Shown here in pieces: positions 49,002 through 57,490 of a DNA stretch of 64,000 nucleotides. The position numbers and the translations under genes were made by a program. The notes beneath the pieces are model-generated. The model was not told where the DNA came from, made no database searches, and saw nothing but the letters and a program-made list of their open reading frames with translations. The stretch lies in the NCBI RefSeq assembly GCF_029892065.1, contig NZ_CP120373.1:3169001-3233000 (forward strand). The letters are read 5' to 3'. Positions within the stretch are counted from its first letter, which is position 1; the number at the start of each line of letters is the position of its first letter. Source of the DNA: Sinorhizobium garamanticum. Its GTDB lineage: Bacteria; Pseudomonadota; Alphaproteobacteria; Rhizobiales; Rhizobiaceae.

Positions 49002-49115
49002 CTCAATCTCCTCCCTTGGTCCGCCTCCCTGGCATGACCGTGAGGAGAAACATATCGGCAGCTTGAAATTTCAGAAATGGGAAATCATACTGAATATCCA
49101 AAAAGTGTCATGCAA

Positions 49116-49132
49116 TGTCATTCATAATGACA
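49116..49132. promoter_or_regulatory. LacI-type operator of the sugar operon
   Basis: tgtcatt-cat-aatgaca, 7-bp perfect arms, in the 160-bp AT-rich interval between the binding-protein start (49001) and the LacI start (49162). A further half-site tgtcat lies 10 bases upstream (49107). Suits autoregulation and control of the operon. Confidence 0.65.
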
Positions 49133-49161
49133 CAGAACCGCTACGACTTGGAGAGAACATC

Positions 49162-50196
49162 ATGCGCCGGCCGACCATTGCCGATCTTGCCAAAGAGGCG
49201 GGCGTCTCCATCTCAACAGTCAACAGAATCCTTGCCGGCACCGCTTCGGTCAAAGGCACCACAGTGCAGCTCGTCCAGTCGGCCGCGGAGCGCATTGGTT
49301 TTTACGGCGTTGGCGCTATCGAGGACCGGCTGCGCAAATCTGCGCCGAAATATCGACTTGGCTTTCTGTTGCAGCAATCCAGCCGTGAGCTTTACCAGCT
49401 CTTTGGCAAGAAAATCGTCGAGGCGTGCCATGCCAGGCGTGACGAGGTCGTCGATCCGGTCATCGATTTTGTGGATCTGCTAACGCCGGAAAACATCGCA
49501 GGCCGGCTGAAGGCTCTTGGTGCAGACTGTGACGCCGTTGCGGTGATTGCGGCAGATCACCCGGTCATAGCGCAGGCCATCCGCGAGTTGCACGACAAGC
49601 GCAAACCTGTCACTGCCTATATTACCGATCAATCCGCGCGGGAAAGAGCCGCTTACGTTGGAGCCGACAATTGGAAAATGGGGCGAACGGCGGCATGGCT
49701 TATCGGGCACATGACCCCTGGGCCGGGGCGTATCGCTGTATTCATCGGTAACCACCGCTACCAATGTCAGGATGTCGCCGACGCGAGCTTCCGGTCCTAC
49801 ATGCGGGAACACGCGCCGCATCTGAGTATCGAGGACAGTCGCCCCACCCATGAGGAACCGAGCGAGGCATACCGGATGGTCAAGGAGTTGTTGGCGACAA
49901 CGGATGACCTCGTCGGCATCCTGATCGTCGGGGGCGGCATCTCCGGGGTCCTACGAGCGCTGAGAGAAGCCTCCGAAGATCGGCGCAAGAACGTCCGTGT
50001 TGTATGCCGTGATATCGGCCCCGAGACCCGAAAGGGTCTGTCCGAAGGGCTGATTACGGCGGCCCTCTGTCATCCGCTGGAGAAGATTTCCGCCACCTTG
50101 GTGCAGACGATGGTCGAGACGATCAATCAGGGCGCGCCGGGCAGCACAATCCACCGGACCGTCCCATTCGATATCGTGACGCCGGAGAATATGTGA
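49162..50196 (+). CDS. LacI-family regulator of the sugar operon
   Basis: 344 residues. HTH PTIADLAKEAGVSISTVNRI (residues 4-23). The effector domain is of the ribose-binding type: YRLGFLLQQSSRELYQLFGK, ADCDAVAVIAADHPVIAQAI, VGADNWKMGRTAAWLIGHM and ILIVGGGISGVLRALREAS. Start at 49162 after ggagagaac. It is divergent from the binding-protein gene and probably represses the eight-gene operon until its sugar is present. Confidence 0.92.
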   Translation: MRRPTIADLAKEAGVSISTVNRILAGTASVKGTTVQLVQSAAERIGFYGVGAIEDRLRKSAPKYRLGFLLQQSSRELYQLFGKKIVEACHARRDEVVDPVIDFVDLLTPENIAGRLKALGADCDAVAVIAADHPVIAQAIRELHDKRKPVTAYITDQSARERAAYVGADNWKMGRTAAWLIGHMTPGPGRIAVFIGNHRYQCQDVADASFRSYMREHAPHLSIEDSRPTHEEPSEAYRMVKELLATTDDLVGILIVGGGISGVLRALREASEDRRKNVRVVCRDIGPETRKGLSEGLITAALCHPLEKISATLVQTMVETINQGAPGSTIHRTVPFDIVTPENM

Positions 50197-50359
50197 GACG
50201 CCGCGGAAGGTGCCTCACTCTCAATGCGCCAAATGCGGATATCAAGTGCTTCAGAACCTTGAGGAGCCTACGGCGGCCGCTTCCCTTTGCCGGAGGCAAA
50301 TCAGAGCGATCCCCGCGATCGCCCTCACGTCCACTGGGCGCGCTGCCGTCGCCGGAGGC

Positions 50360-50445
50360 ATTCGCCTGATAGACATTTTCAAGGGAATTCGCGGCACTTT
50401 GTTCTGCGAAGGCGTTTTGACATGGCTGAAGAACGCGCCTGTCGA
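50360..50445 (+). pseudogene. Copied promoter and first codons of the cyclase gene at 54700
   Basis: ggcattcgcctgatagacat and ctgcgaaggcgttttgacatggctgaagaacgcgcc match 54626-54714 with small gaps. The frame opens MAEERA and then diverges. It is therefore a detached 5' end of the 54700 cyclase gene or of a close relative. It also forms the 3' flank of the minus-strand AraC gene. Nothing else is recognisable in 50197-50449. Confidence 0.7.
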
Positions 50446-50449
50446 TCGA

Positions 50450-51454
50450 TTATCTGCCTTGAGCGGCTTCGCGAGTGATCGGTGGAGATTCGGGCTTGCC
50501 AGCTATGTGGTCCCGACGCCAGCTTGCCGGTGGAACGCCATACTCGCGTCTGAACGCCCTGCTGAACCCTGCTTCGGACTCGTAGCCCACCTCGAAGGCG
50601 ATCCGAGCGATCGGATCGGCGGAATCCCTCAATCGCGCGGAGGCCTGTTCGAACCTCTGTCGCGCCAGGTAGCGCATCGGCGGCTCGCCGATGATGCGCG
50701 TGAAACGCTCCGCAAAGGCCGACCGGGAGACGGCGATTTCTCGCGCAAGGCCTTCCGTAGTCCAACGCCGTGCGATTTGGCCATGGAGGAGCCCAAGCGC
50801 CCGTCCGACGATCGGGTCACGCGTTCCCGCCGACCAGGCGCTGAGGGCGGGCGGCTGAGAGGCCAGGTAGCGGCGGACCGCCTCCATGAACAGGAGTTCG
50901 GCGAGTTTTGCGAGCATCGTGGGCGACTTGGCGCGGCCCTCCGCCAGTTCCCTTGCCGCAAAGCGGAAATTGTTCTCTATCCAATTCCCGGAAGCCGCGT
51001 CTACGACATCAAGCTTCAGGATGCTCGGCAGCAGCGCGATAAAGGCGTTGTAGGGCAAATCATTACCAAGAAAACCGCACAGAATCTGCGTCAGCTCTCC
51101 ACCACCGCCGTGAACGATCTTCGCTAACCCTCCGTCCAGCGCCGGTTCGATCAGCTGGTGGGCATTGACCGGCCGCAGGTTCAGCGCGCTCGCCATGAGG
51201 TGGGCGTCATTGCGCGGCAGAACAATGAGCTGTCCGCTCTCAACCGATACCGGCGGCTGGTTGCCGACCTTCACCAGGCATTTGCCGGCAATCATGTAGT
51301 GGTAGCCGATGATGTGTCGTGGCACGGGAGTGAACGGGGCGCAATCTTCGGGGGCGACTTGCGAGGAAATACACCAGGGGGCGGTGAATTCCGCGTCGAG
51401 AAAGATGCCTCCTGTGAGGCGCATCGCACGCAGCATGTCCAGCAAATCGTCCAA
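50450..51454 (-). CDS. AraC-family regulator with cupin sensor domain
   Basis: 334 residues. The N-terminal cupin_6-type domain has VPRHIIGYHYMIAGKCLVKV and SVESGQLIVLPRNDAHLM. The C-terminal AraC double HTH shows WTTEGLAREIAVSRSAFAER then IARIAFEVGYESEAGFSRAF. It starts with TTG at 51454, eight bases after ggggag; the first ATG is six codons later without a ribosome site. It is divergent from the TTC38-like gene and likely regulates it. Confidence 0.87.
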   Translation of the reverse strand: MDDLLDMLRAMRLTGGIFLDAEFTAPWCISSQVAPEDCAPFTPVPRHIIGYHYMIAGKCLVKVGNQPPVSVESGQLIVLPRNDAHLMASALNLRPVNAHQLIEPALDGGLAKIVHGGGGELTQILCGFLGNDLPYNAFIALLPSILKLDVVDAASGNWIENNFRFAARELAEGRAKSPTMLAKLAELLFMEAVRRYLASQPPALSAWSAGTRDPIVGRALGLLHGQIARRWTTEGLAREIAVSRSAFAERFTRIIGEPPMRYLARQRFEQASARLRDSADPIARIAFEVGYESEAGFSRAFRREYGVPPASWRRDHIAGKPESPPITREAAQGR

Positions 51455-51634
51455 CTGACAACGCTCCCCTTACAGGCGGCGGATCGGCCAAGTGTTCCGG
51501 CGCATCGGCAATTATCGGTCTCGCTGTACTGGTCTAACTTAGCATTAAATCCACGGAACCGGCAGCCGATTGTCGGGGCCGTGGCGCTGATGGTCGACGT
51601 GATAAAGGTACCTATACTCGAAGGGAAATTTATC

Positions 51635-52972
51635 GTGATTACCGACAAACAGGGAAATGTACTTTCGGGCTCCACAATCGCGGCCGCAGAAATTTATGGC
51701 GAAGCCGTCGAAGCATTCAACATCTATCGCGGAGACCCCGTCGGCATGCTGGACCGCGCCATCGAGGCCGCGCCCGAATTCGCCATGGCACATGTCCTGA
51801 AAGCGCATCTGTTCGGCCTGGCGACCGAACCGGATGCGACCAAGGAAGCAAAGGCGATCGTCGCCAACGTGAAGACGCTACCGCTTTCGGATCGCGAGGC
51901 TTCGCACGTCGCTGCGCTCGACCTGCTCCTGGCAGGACAGTGGACCGAGGCCGCAGAGGCTCTCGACCGTCACAATGCGATCTATCCGCACGACATCGTT
52001 GCGCTGCAGTCGGGTCACCTGATGGATTTCTACCGGGCCAGCGCCCGGAATCTGCGCGACAGGATCGCCCGTGTCCTGCCGAAATGGTCGGCGGACATGC
52101 CGGGTTATTCGATCCTGCTTGGGATGCAGTCGTTCGGTCTCGAGGAAAGCGGCGACTATGGACGGGCCGAAGAGGCCGGCCGCCGCGCGGTGGACCTGCA
52201 GCCGCTCGACTGCTGGGCGCACCATGCCGTCGCCCATGTCATGGAAATGCAGGGTCGCGCCGAAGACGGCATCGGCTGGATGATCGCGCGCGAGCCGCAC
52301 TGGTCTGGAGACGACAACTTTTTCAAGGTCCACAACTGGTGGCACCGCTCGCTTTACCACCTCGATCTCGGACAGGTCGACGAGGTCTTCGCGCTCTATG
52401 ACGGACCGATCAGGCAGGACCGCAGCACGGTGGCCCTCGACATGATCGATGCCTCGGCGCTTCTCTGGCGCCTGCATGTCTCGGGCCATGATGTCGGCGA
52501 TCGCTGGAACGAGCTTGCGGCGACCTGGGATAGCCATGCCGACGGCCGTACCTATCCGTTCAACGACTGGCATGCGGTAATGGCCTATCTCGGCGCGGGC
52601 CGGCACAGCGAGGTCGATCGGATTGCCGACGCCTATCGAAGGAACGCTGATGCGTCCGATGTCGCCGAATGGGGGCGGCGGACCGCCGTGCCTCTGGTTG
52701 AAGGGTTCGCCGCGTTCTGGCGCGGCGACTACCAGACCGCGGCCGACCGCCTCCATGGCGCACGTTTCATCGCCAACAGCTTCGGCGGCAGCCACGCACA
52801 GCGTGACATCATCGACTGGACGCTCACCGAGGCCGCCGTTCGTGGCGGGCTGGCCGGTCTGGCCGAAGCCCTTGCCAATGAGCGCCTGGCGCTGAAGCCC
52901 CACAGCCCGGTGAACAAGAACTTTCTGACGCGAGCCGGAGCAAGTGCATCGCCGGGCCGGAAGGCCGCCTGA
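51635..52972 (+). CDS. TTC38-like tetratricopeptide repeat protein
   Basis: 445 residues. The signature of the TTC38 family is visible: AHHAVAHVMEMQGRAEDGIG, HNWWHRSLYHLDLGQVDEVF and YDGPI, followed by YPFNDWHAVMAYLGAGR. TPR-like helices fill the rest. The function is unknown in any organism. I chose the GTG at 51635, preceded by aaggga at proper spacing; the frame is open to 51158, but that part overlaps the AraC gene. Conserved His/Trp pairs hint at a ligand or metal site rather than pure scaffolding. Confidence 0.78.
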   Translation: MITDKQGNVLSGSTIAAAEIYGEAVEAFNIYRGDPVGMLDRAIEAAPEFAMAHVLKAHLFGLATEPDATKEAKAIVANVKTLPLSDREASHVAALDLLLAGQWTEAAEALDRHNAIYPHDIVALQSGHLMDFYRASARNLRDRIARVLPKWSADMPGYSILLGMQSFGLEESGDYGRAEEAGRRAVDLQPLDCWAHHAVAHVMEMQGRAEDGIGWMIAREPHWSGDDNFFKVHNWWHRSLYHLDLGQVDEVFALYDGPIRQDRSTVALDMIDASALLWRLHVSGHDVGDRWNELAATWDSHADGRTYPFNDWHAVMAYLGAGRHSEVDRIADAYRRNADASDVAEWGRRTAVPLVEGFAAFWRGDYQTAADRLHGARFIANSFGGSHAQRDIIDWTLTEAAVRGGLAGLAEALANERLALKPHSPVNKNFLTRAGASASPGRKAA

Positions 52973-53016
52973 CCCTGTTCTGTGTCCCGCCGCCTCCTGC
53001 ATTCGGCGGCGGGACA

Positions 53017-53140
53017 CGACGTGGGCGACCGGCACTCCTCGCTCGACCACCGCTTCAACCGCCGCGCTGATCAGCGGGCTGTTGGGAACCGCAAGTATCA
53101 GACCAGCACACGGCAGGTCGGTGGACATGATGCTCGGCGG
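53017..53140 (-). pseudogene. Fragment of a LacI-family gene
   Basis: About 120 bp nearly identical to 39940-40058, an internal part of the LacI gene at 39375-40376. On the minus strand it reads STDLPCAGLILAVPNSPLIS then VEAVVERGVPVAHVVS, and no more. Some codons differ from the intact gene (V for D, E for A), so it derives from a relative rather than a very recent copy. It has no start or HTH. Confidence 0.8.
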
Positions 53141-53234
53141 AGGTCTGGTTCGCCGCGGACAGGCGGACGCGAAGATGCGAAAGCTGCCGTCTTGACGGGA
53201 GCCAAGATAGACCTATCCGCAAGGCATCCTGCGA

Positions 53235-53774
53235 TCAGAGGGAGTCGCGCTCGGTGCGCAGGTTGGAGACGACGCGCCGGTTCTGCACCTGACAGGAGCG
53301 GTCCGTGCAGTCACGGACCTCGCGGTCGTTGCCGTAACCCTTGGCCCACAGGCGGTTGGCGTCTACGCCCTTCGAGACGAGATAGGCCATCACCGCGTCG
53401 GCGCGTTTCTGCGACAGCGTTACCATATTTGACGCGGACCCGGAATCGTCGGCAAATCCCTGCAGCTTGACCAGCCAACGCGGGTTGCTGTTGAGCCAGA
53501 TGGCCTGCTTATCCAGCGTTGCCATGGCGACGGAATCGAGCGCGGCCGAGTCCAGGGTGAAGTAGGTCCGTCGGCCGACATTCAGGATGAAGTCCTCTTC
53601 GCTGCCGGCCACGACATTCGCGAAACCGGGCGCCGGATCGTTGGTTTGTCCTGTCATCGGCGCCGCTGTAGGCTCTTCCAGCGCGGCGATTTCAGTGGTG
53701 GTGTTGCAGGCGGCGAGCGTCAGAAGCATGGCCGCGCCGACAAGCAGCCTCGCGTATCCGGTCAAAGCAGGCAT
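53235..53774 (-). CDS. OmpA-family lipoprotein
   Basis: 179 residues. Lipoprotein signal with lipobox LLTLAACN (Cys about residue 22). The C-terminal OmpA peptidoglycan-binding domain has YFTLDSAALDSVAMATLDKQ, VKLQGFADDSGSASNMVTLS, QKRADAVMAYLVSKGVDANRL and the final NRRVV. It anchors the outer membrane to peptidoglycan. It follows an L,D-transpeptidase gene by 29 bp on the same strand, so both probably act on the cell wall. The start at 53774 is preferred over an ATG six codons upstream because of a gagga site. Confidence 0.87.
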   Translation of the reverse strand: MPALTGYARLLVGAAMLLTLAACNTTTEIAALEEPTAAPMTGQTNDPAPGFANVVAGSEEDFILNVGRRTYFTLDSAALDSVAMATLDKQAIWLNSNPRWLVKLQGFADDSGSASNMVTLSQKRADAVMAYLVSKGVDANRLWAKGYGNDREVRDCTDRSCQVQNRRVVSNLRTERDSL

Positions 53775-53803
53775 CAGGGTGGCATTCCTCATTCGACCGG
53801 GCC

Positions 53804-54478
53804 TCATTCGACCGGGGTTGCTTGGCTGACCTGAGCGGCACTCCCAGCCTGGTCGGCAATGTGCGGCAGTACTTGCACCGCAGTGCCGATGGGGCAACGC
53901 TGATAAAGATCGATTGCATCTTCGTTGAACATGCGGATGCAACCGCTGGAGGCATCCTTGCCGATGCTGCCCGGCTCCAGCGTACCGTGCAAGCGATAGC
54001 CGGTATCGACACCATCGCGAAGCAGGTACATGGCGCGTGGGCCAAGCGGGTTCTTTGGCGAACCTCCCTCGACCGATTCAGGCAGTTCGGGGTGGCGCTC
54101 TCGCATCTCCGGCGGCGGCGTCCAGCGTGGCCAGAGCGATTTCCGGTCGATCGTGGCGCGGCCATACCATTTGAAGCCGTCGCGGCCGACACCGACGCCG
54201 TAGCGGATAGCAGTCTTGTTCTCCATGATCAGGTAGAGAAAATGGTGCCTGGTATCGACAACGACCGTGCCAATCGGCTCGCTGCTGAAATATTTGACAA
54301 CCTGGCGGTGCCACTTCTTGTCGATCTTGGCAAAGTTGGTGCTTCGGAACGTCACGCCATTGTCGATGGCGGTGCCGGAAAAATAGGAAGACGCCGCTGC
54401 GAATGTGGGTTTCTGGACCGCCACAGTGCCAAATGACGCTAAACCACCAAGCACAATATTCCTGCGCGTCCACCCCAT
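53804..54478 (-). CDS. L,D-transpeptidase (YkuD domain)
   Basis: 224 residues. N-terminal Tat-like signal TRRNIVLGGLASFGTVA. The YkuD catalytic motif is LHGTLEPGSIGKDASSGCIR with the nucleophile Cys and preceding His. GTVVVDTRHHFLYLIMENK starts the domain. It forms 3-3 peptidoglycan cross-links or attaches lipoproteins to the wall in the periplasm. Start at 54478 after gggggat. It lies 29 bp upstream of the OmpA-like lipoprotein gene and is divergent from the cyclase at 54700. Confidence 0.9.
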   Translation of the reverse strand: MGWTRRNIVLGGLASFGTVAVQKPTFAAASSYFSGTAIDNGVTFRSTNFAKIDKKWHRQVVKYFSSEPIGTVVVDTRHHFLYLIMENKTAIRYGVGVGRDGFKWYGRATIDRKSLWPRWTPPPEMRERHPELPESVEGGSPKNPLGPRAMYLLRDGVDTGYRLHGTLEPGSIGKDASSGCIRMFNEDAIDLYQRCPIGTAVQVLPHIADQAGSAAQVSQATPVE

Positions 54479-54614
54479 CGGCAATATCCCCCGAAAAGCC
54501 AAGTAGCGAAGCGGCAGTAAATCAGATTTTTCATTTGCCACAACATAAAACTTCTCAGGATTCTCAAGTAGAACGGTGTTTGGTCCTCTCGGGGATCTGG
54601 TGCGTTCGCCCGCT

Positions 54615-54699
54615 CCAGCCGCCGGACGCATTCGCCTGATAGACATTTCCAGGGGACGTCCTACAATTCCGGGCACTGCGTTCTGCGAAGGCGTTTGAC
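54615..54699 (+). promoter_or_regulatory. Leader region of the cyclase gene, duplicated at 50360
   Basis: Contains gcattcgcctgatagacatt and actgcgttctgcgaaggcgt just before the ATG at 54700. The same sequence occurs with short deletions at 50360-50445. Promoter elements cannot be assigned with certainty. Confidence 0.5.
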
Positions 54700-56430
54700 A
54701 TGGCTGAAGAACGCGCCCAACGGCGTCTTGCCGCCATAATGGCTGCCGATGTGGTCGGTTACAGCCGCCTCGTCGAACTCGACGAGAGCGGTACGCTGGC
54801 AACGTTGAAGGAACGCCGCAAGCAGATCCTGGATCCGCTGGTGCGCGAGAACGACGGCCGCGTCGTCAAGACGATGGGCGACGGTGTGCTGGTCGAGTTC
54901 GCGAGTGCGGTCAACGCCGTGACCTTTGCAATCGAATTCCAGAGGCGGATGCAAGCGGCAAACGAGGGGCTTGCAGACGACCGGCAAATTCTTCTGAGAA
55001 TTGGGATCAACCTCGGCGACGTCGTCGTCGAGGGCGGCGATCTCTATGGCGATGGCGTCATCATAGCCGCGCGGCTCGAGGCAATGGCCGGTCCGGGAGA
55101 GATCTTCGTCTCCAGAAGCATCTATGATCAGGTCCGCCGGCGGCTCTACTGCGAATTCGACGACCTTGGCCCGCACGCCATCAAGAACGTGGCCGAACCG
55201 GTTTCCGTCTATCGCATCGAGACTTCGGCCTGGGGCCAGCATGGCGCCGCCAAGGCGCCGTTGCCGCTGCCGGCCAAGCCTTCCATCGCCGTCTTGCCGT
55301 TCACGAACATGAGCAACGACCCGGAGCAGGAGGTTTTTGTCGACGGCTTGACCGAAGACCTGATCACCGACCTCTCCAGGGCCAGCGGCCTGTTCGTGAT
55401 CGCCAGCAATTCCGTCTTTGCCTACAAGGGCAGGCACACGGACGTGCGCCGCATCGCCCGAGAGCTTGGCGTTCGTTACGTGTTGGAAGGCAGCGCCCGC
55501 CGCGCCGCCGGACGGGTTCGCATCAATGCCCAGTTGATCGACGCCATGCAGGGGGACCACCTGTGGGCGGAGAGATTCGACCGCGGCCTGGAGGACATTT
55601 TTGCCGTCCAGGACGAGGTGACGAGCAAGATCGTCGAGGCGCTGGTCGGGCGGTTGACGGCCGCGCCGGCGCGAAACCGGCCGACCGACATGGAGGCCTA
55701 TGATCTCTGTGTCCGGGCGCGTTCGCTCGGCCTGCAGACGGCAGGCAGCGCAAGGGAGGCGATCTTCCTGCTGCAGCGGGCAATCGCACGCGATCCGGAC
55801 TATGCGGAGGCCCATCGGCTGCTGGCGCTCAACCTTTGGCTCGCCTGGGAGTTCTGGGATCAGCCGATCGATCCCAACCGGGCTCGGGCCGTGGCGGAAG
55901 CGCAAAGGGCGGTCGCGCTCGACCCCAATGACGCCGGCAACCGCTGGGTGCTCGGCATCATTCTCGGGCACGAGCGTCGCTGGGAGGAGTCGGATGCGGA
56001 GTTCGACCTTGCCTTGAGGCTCGATCCCAACCATGCCGACGCCTGGGCGATGCGGGCGGACCTGATCGTGCTGGCGGGGCGGCCCGGCGATGCGATCGAG
56101 CACGTCCGCAAGGCCCTTAGGCTCAACCCTCATCCACCGGGCTGGTATTATTGGATGCTGGGGCAGGCCCAGTATGCATGCCGCGACTACGAGGCGGCGA
56201 TCCAGACATTGCGTCGTCCGGAAACATACCGCGCGACCTCGCGCCGCCTGCTTGCGGCAAGCCTGGCGCGGCTCGGACGGCTCGATGAGGCGCGGACGGA
56301 GGCGCAGCTGTTTATGATGAACAACCCGAACTTCACGATACGCCAGTGGTCCGACTCACAACCGTTCCGGGATGAAGAGCTCAGGCGGTACTTTGTGGAC
56401 GGTTATCGCCTGGCAGGCCTGCCGGAGTGA
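54700..56430 (+). CDS. Class III adenylate/guanylate cyclase with TolB-like and TPR domains
   Basis: 576 residues. Cyclase domain, residues 8-180: LAAIMAADVVGYSRLVELDE (first metal Asp), VVKTMGDGVLVEFASAVNAV, INLGDVVVEGGDLYGDGVII and AARLEAMAGPGEIFVS. Next is a TolB-N-like stretch (SIAVLPFTNMSNDPEQEVFV, then ARELGVRYVLEGSARRAAGR), and then TPR repeats (YAEAHRLLALNLWLAWEF, HADAWAMRADLIVLAGRPGD). It makes cAMP or cGMP in the cytosol; rhizobia carry dozens of such proteins. It is intact, unlike the 3110-3455 fragment. Confidence 0.92.
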   Translation: MAEERAQRRLAAIMAADVVGYSRLVELDESGTLATLKERRKQILDPLVRENDGRVVKTMGDGVLVEFASAVNAVTFAIEFQRRMQAANEGLADDRQILLRIGINLGDVVVEGGDLYGDGVIIAARLEAMAGPGEIFVSRSIYDQVRRRLYCEFDDLGPHAIKNVAEPVSVYRIETSAWGQHGAAKAPLPLPAKPSIAVLPFTNMSNDPEQEVFVDGLTEDLITDLSRASGLFVIASNSVFAYKGRHTDVRRIARELGVRYVLEGSARRAAGRVRINAQLIDAMQGDHLWAERFDRGLEDIFAVQDEVTSKIVEALVGRLTAAPARNRPTDMEAYDLCVRARSLGLQTAGSAREAIFLLQRAIARDPDYAEAHRLLALNLWLAWEFWDQPIDPNRARAVAEAQRAVALDPNDAGNRWVLGIILGHERRWEESDAEFDLALRLDPNHADAWAMRADLIVLAGRPGDAIEHVRKALRLNPHPPGWYYWMLGQAQYACRDYEAAIQTLRRPETYRATSRRLLAASLARLGRLDEARTEAQLFMMNNPNFTIRQWSDSQPFRDEELRRYFVDGYRLAGLPE

Positions 56431-56559
56431 GGGTGGTATCACCCGGAGCGTTGCACGGTTTCGTCGAAACGATGAAACGGTGCGGTTTCGATCTTCCCCA
56501 ATAACGTGACATCACGGTGTTTTGCCGACGAAGCCGGCCGAGCAGCCATCGCGTCCAGT

Positions 56560-56787
56560 TCAGCCGCGCTTCTCGAGGATCTTCCTGGCTGCGTGGGCGG
56601 CGGCTTGCGCCTGGAGCTCGGAGGCAAATTGCCCCTCGGCCGGATAGGTCACCCCGCGGAAGGTGAGCACGAAGGCCCAGCGGCCGTTCAATCGCTTCTC
56701 GACCTTGATCGTGGCGTCGGGCTTGTTGTCGGAGTTCAAAGCGGTTTCCTCGAAAGTTTCCTCGTGCAAGGCCTGTAACTTGCGCAT
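56560..56787 (-). CDS. Hypothetical protein, 75 residues
   Basis: Reads MRKLQALHEETFEETALNSD and, later, IKVEKRLNGRWAFVLTFRGV then QFASELQAQAAAHAARKILE. The second half suggests a short beta-hairpin followed by a long Ala-rich helix. I do not recognise the family, but the regular pattern and lack of low-complexity bias suggest a real gene. The ribosome site is weak. A start at the Met of MGRAHAAPSRLAF (56835) is open too. Confidence 0.55.
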   Translation of the reverse strand: MRKLQALHEETFEETALNSDNKPDATIKVEKRLNGRWAFVLTFRGVTYPAEGQFASELQAQAAAHAARKILEKRG

Positions 56788-57032
56788 TCGCGGGTGAAAG
56801 GCAAGACGGGAAGGGGCTGCATGCGCCCGTCCCACGAATGTTGAAGCGCCATTGCTGCAGGGCAGCTTTAGGACGAGCGCATGCAGTAACTTAAAGTGCT
56901 GCAGCGGTCTTTCTGCGTCGCAAGTACGCCGGTCACAGTCGCGCAGATTTTCTCGCCTCGATTCTCCATTTCTTAAGAAGAAGCCGGCAAGTTACTGGAA
57001 GATTTCTCAAGTCGAAGTCGAGTTGGGGAATC

Positions 57033-57093
57033 ATGTGGCAATTCAAAGCATTACAGCAGGCATTGCGCGACATGAGACGCGCGGCGCTGTTAG
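57033..57093. repeat. RIME-like element, palindrome A half, diverged
   Basis: tggcaattcaaagcattaca then gcaggcattgcgcgacatga and gacgcgcggcgctgtta. A mutated palindrome A and its linker, directly upstream of the 39-residue ORF. A further degraded fragment (gtaacttaaagtgctgcagc) is at 56884. Confidence 0.65.
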
Positions 57094-57107
57094 GTGGTTC
57101 GGAGCAC

Positions 57108-57227
57108 ATGATGGGCTACGATTGGACCGGCGAGAGAACGCGCCGAATGAAAATGTTGCGCGCCTGCGCCTATGCGGTGCTCTGCGGCGCGATCGCTGCC
57201 TTTCTCGTTACGGCGGTTGTCAAATGA
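57108..57227 (+). CDS. Small membrane protein, 39 residues
   Basis: ATG at 57108, six bases after cggag. The product begins MMGYDWTGERTRRMKMLRAC and ends in a single hydrophobic helix (AYAVLCGAIAAFLVTAVV) and Lys. A basic N-terminus before one helix suggests an inner-membrane peptide with its N-terminus in the cytoplasm. It is too short for homology judgement. The good ribosome site argues for expression. Confidence 0.55.
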   Translation: MMGYDWTGERTRRMKMLRACAYAVLCGAIAAFLVTAVVK

Positions 57228-57384
57228 CGGGCGGTCGGCTGCAGCGACTTGCGTCCCAAGGAAATTTCTTTTCTTCGTCGGGATGTCCCGCCCTGTGGGT
57301 AGCGAACACCTCCGCCGCAGTGGGTGCGTTGGGGTGCTTCTGGAACCTTCTTTTGGGATTGGTCGTTAATATTTGTTATGGCGT

Positions 57385-57480
57385 CGCGCGTCTTATCAGA
57401 CGCGGAAAGGCTGTAGCAGTTTGAATTGCTGCATGTTTTTATCCTTGAATCGGCTAGGATTTAAGGAAACATGCAATAGC
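57385..57480. repeat. RIME1-like element, full
   Basis: Palindrome A (gcgcgtcttatcagacgcg), linker gctgtagcagtttgaattgctgcatg, palindrome B (ccttgaatcggctaggatttaagg). It precedes the 91-residue hypothetical gene. Confidence 0.8.
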
Positions 57481-57490
57481 TCGTCCAAGA

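Noticed and set aside
54661..56133. A 490-codon minus-strand frame opposite the cyclase gene
   Set aside because: It has no domain pattern and is fully antisense to a cyclase-TPR protein with all motifs in place.
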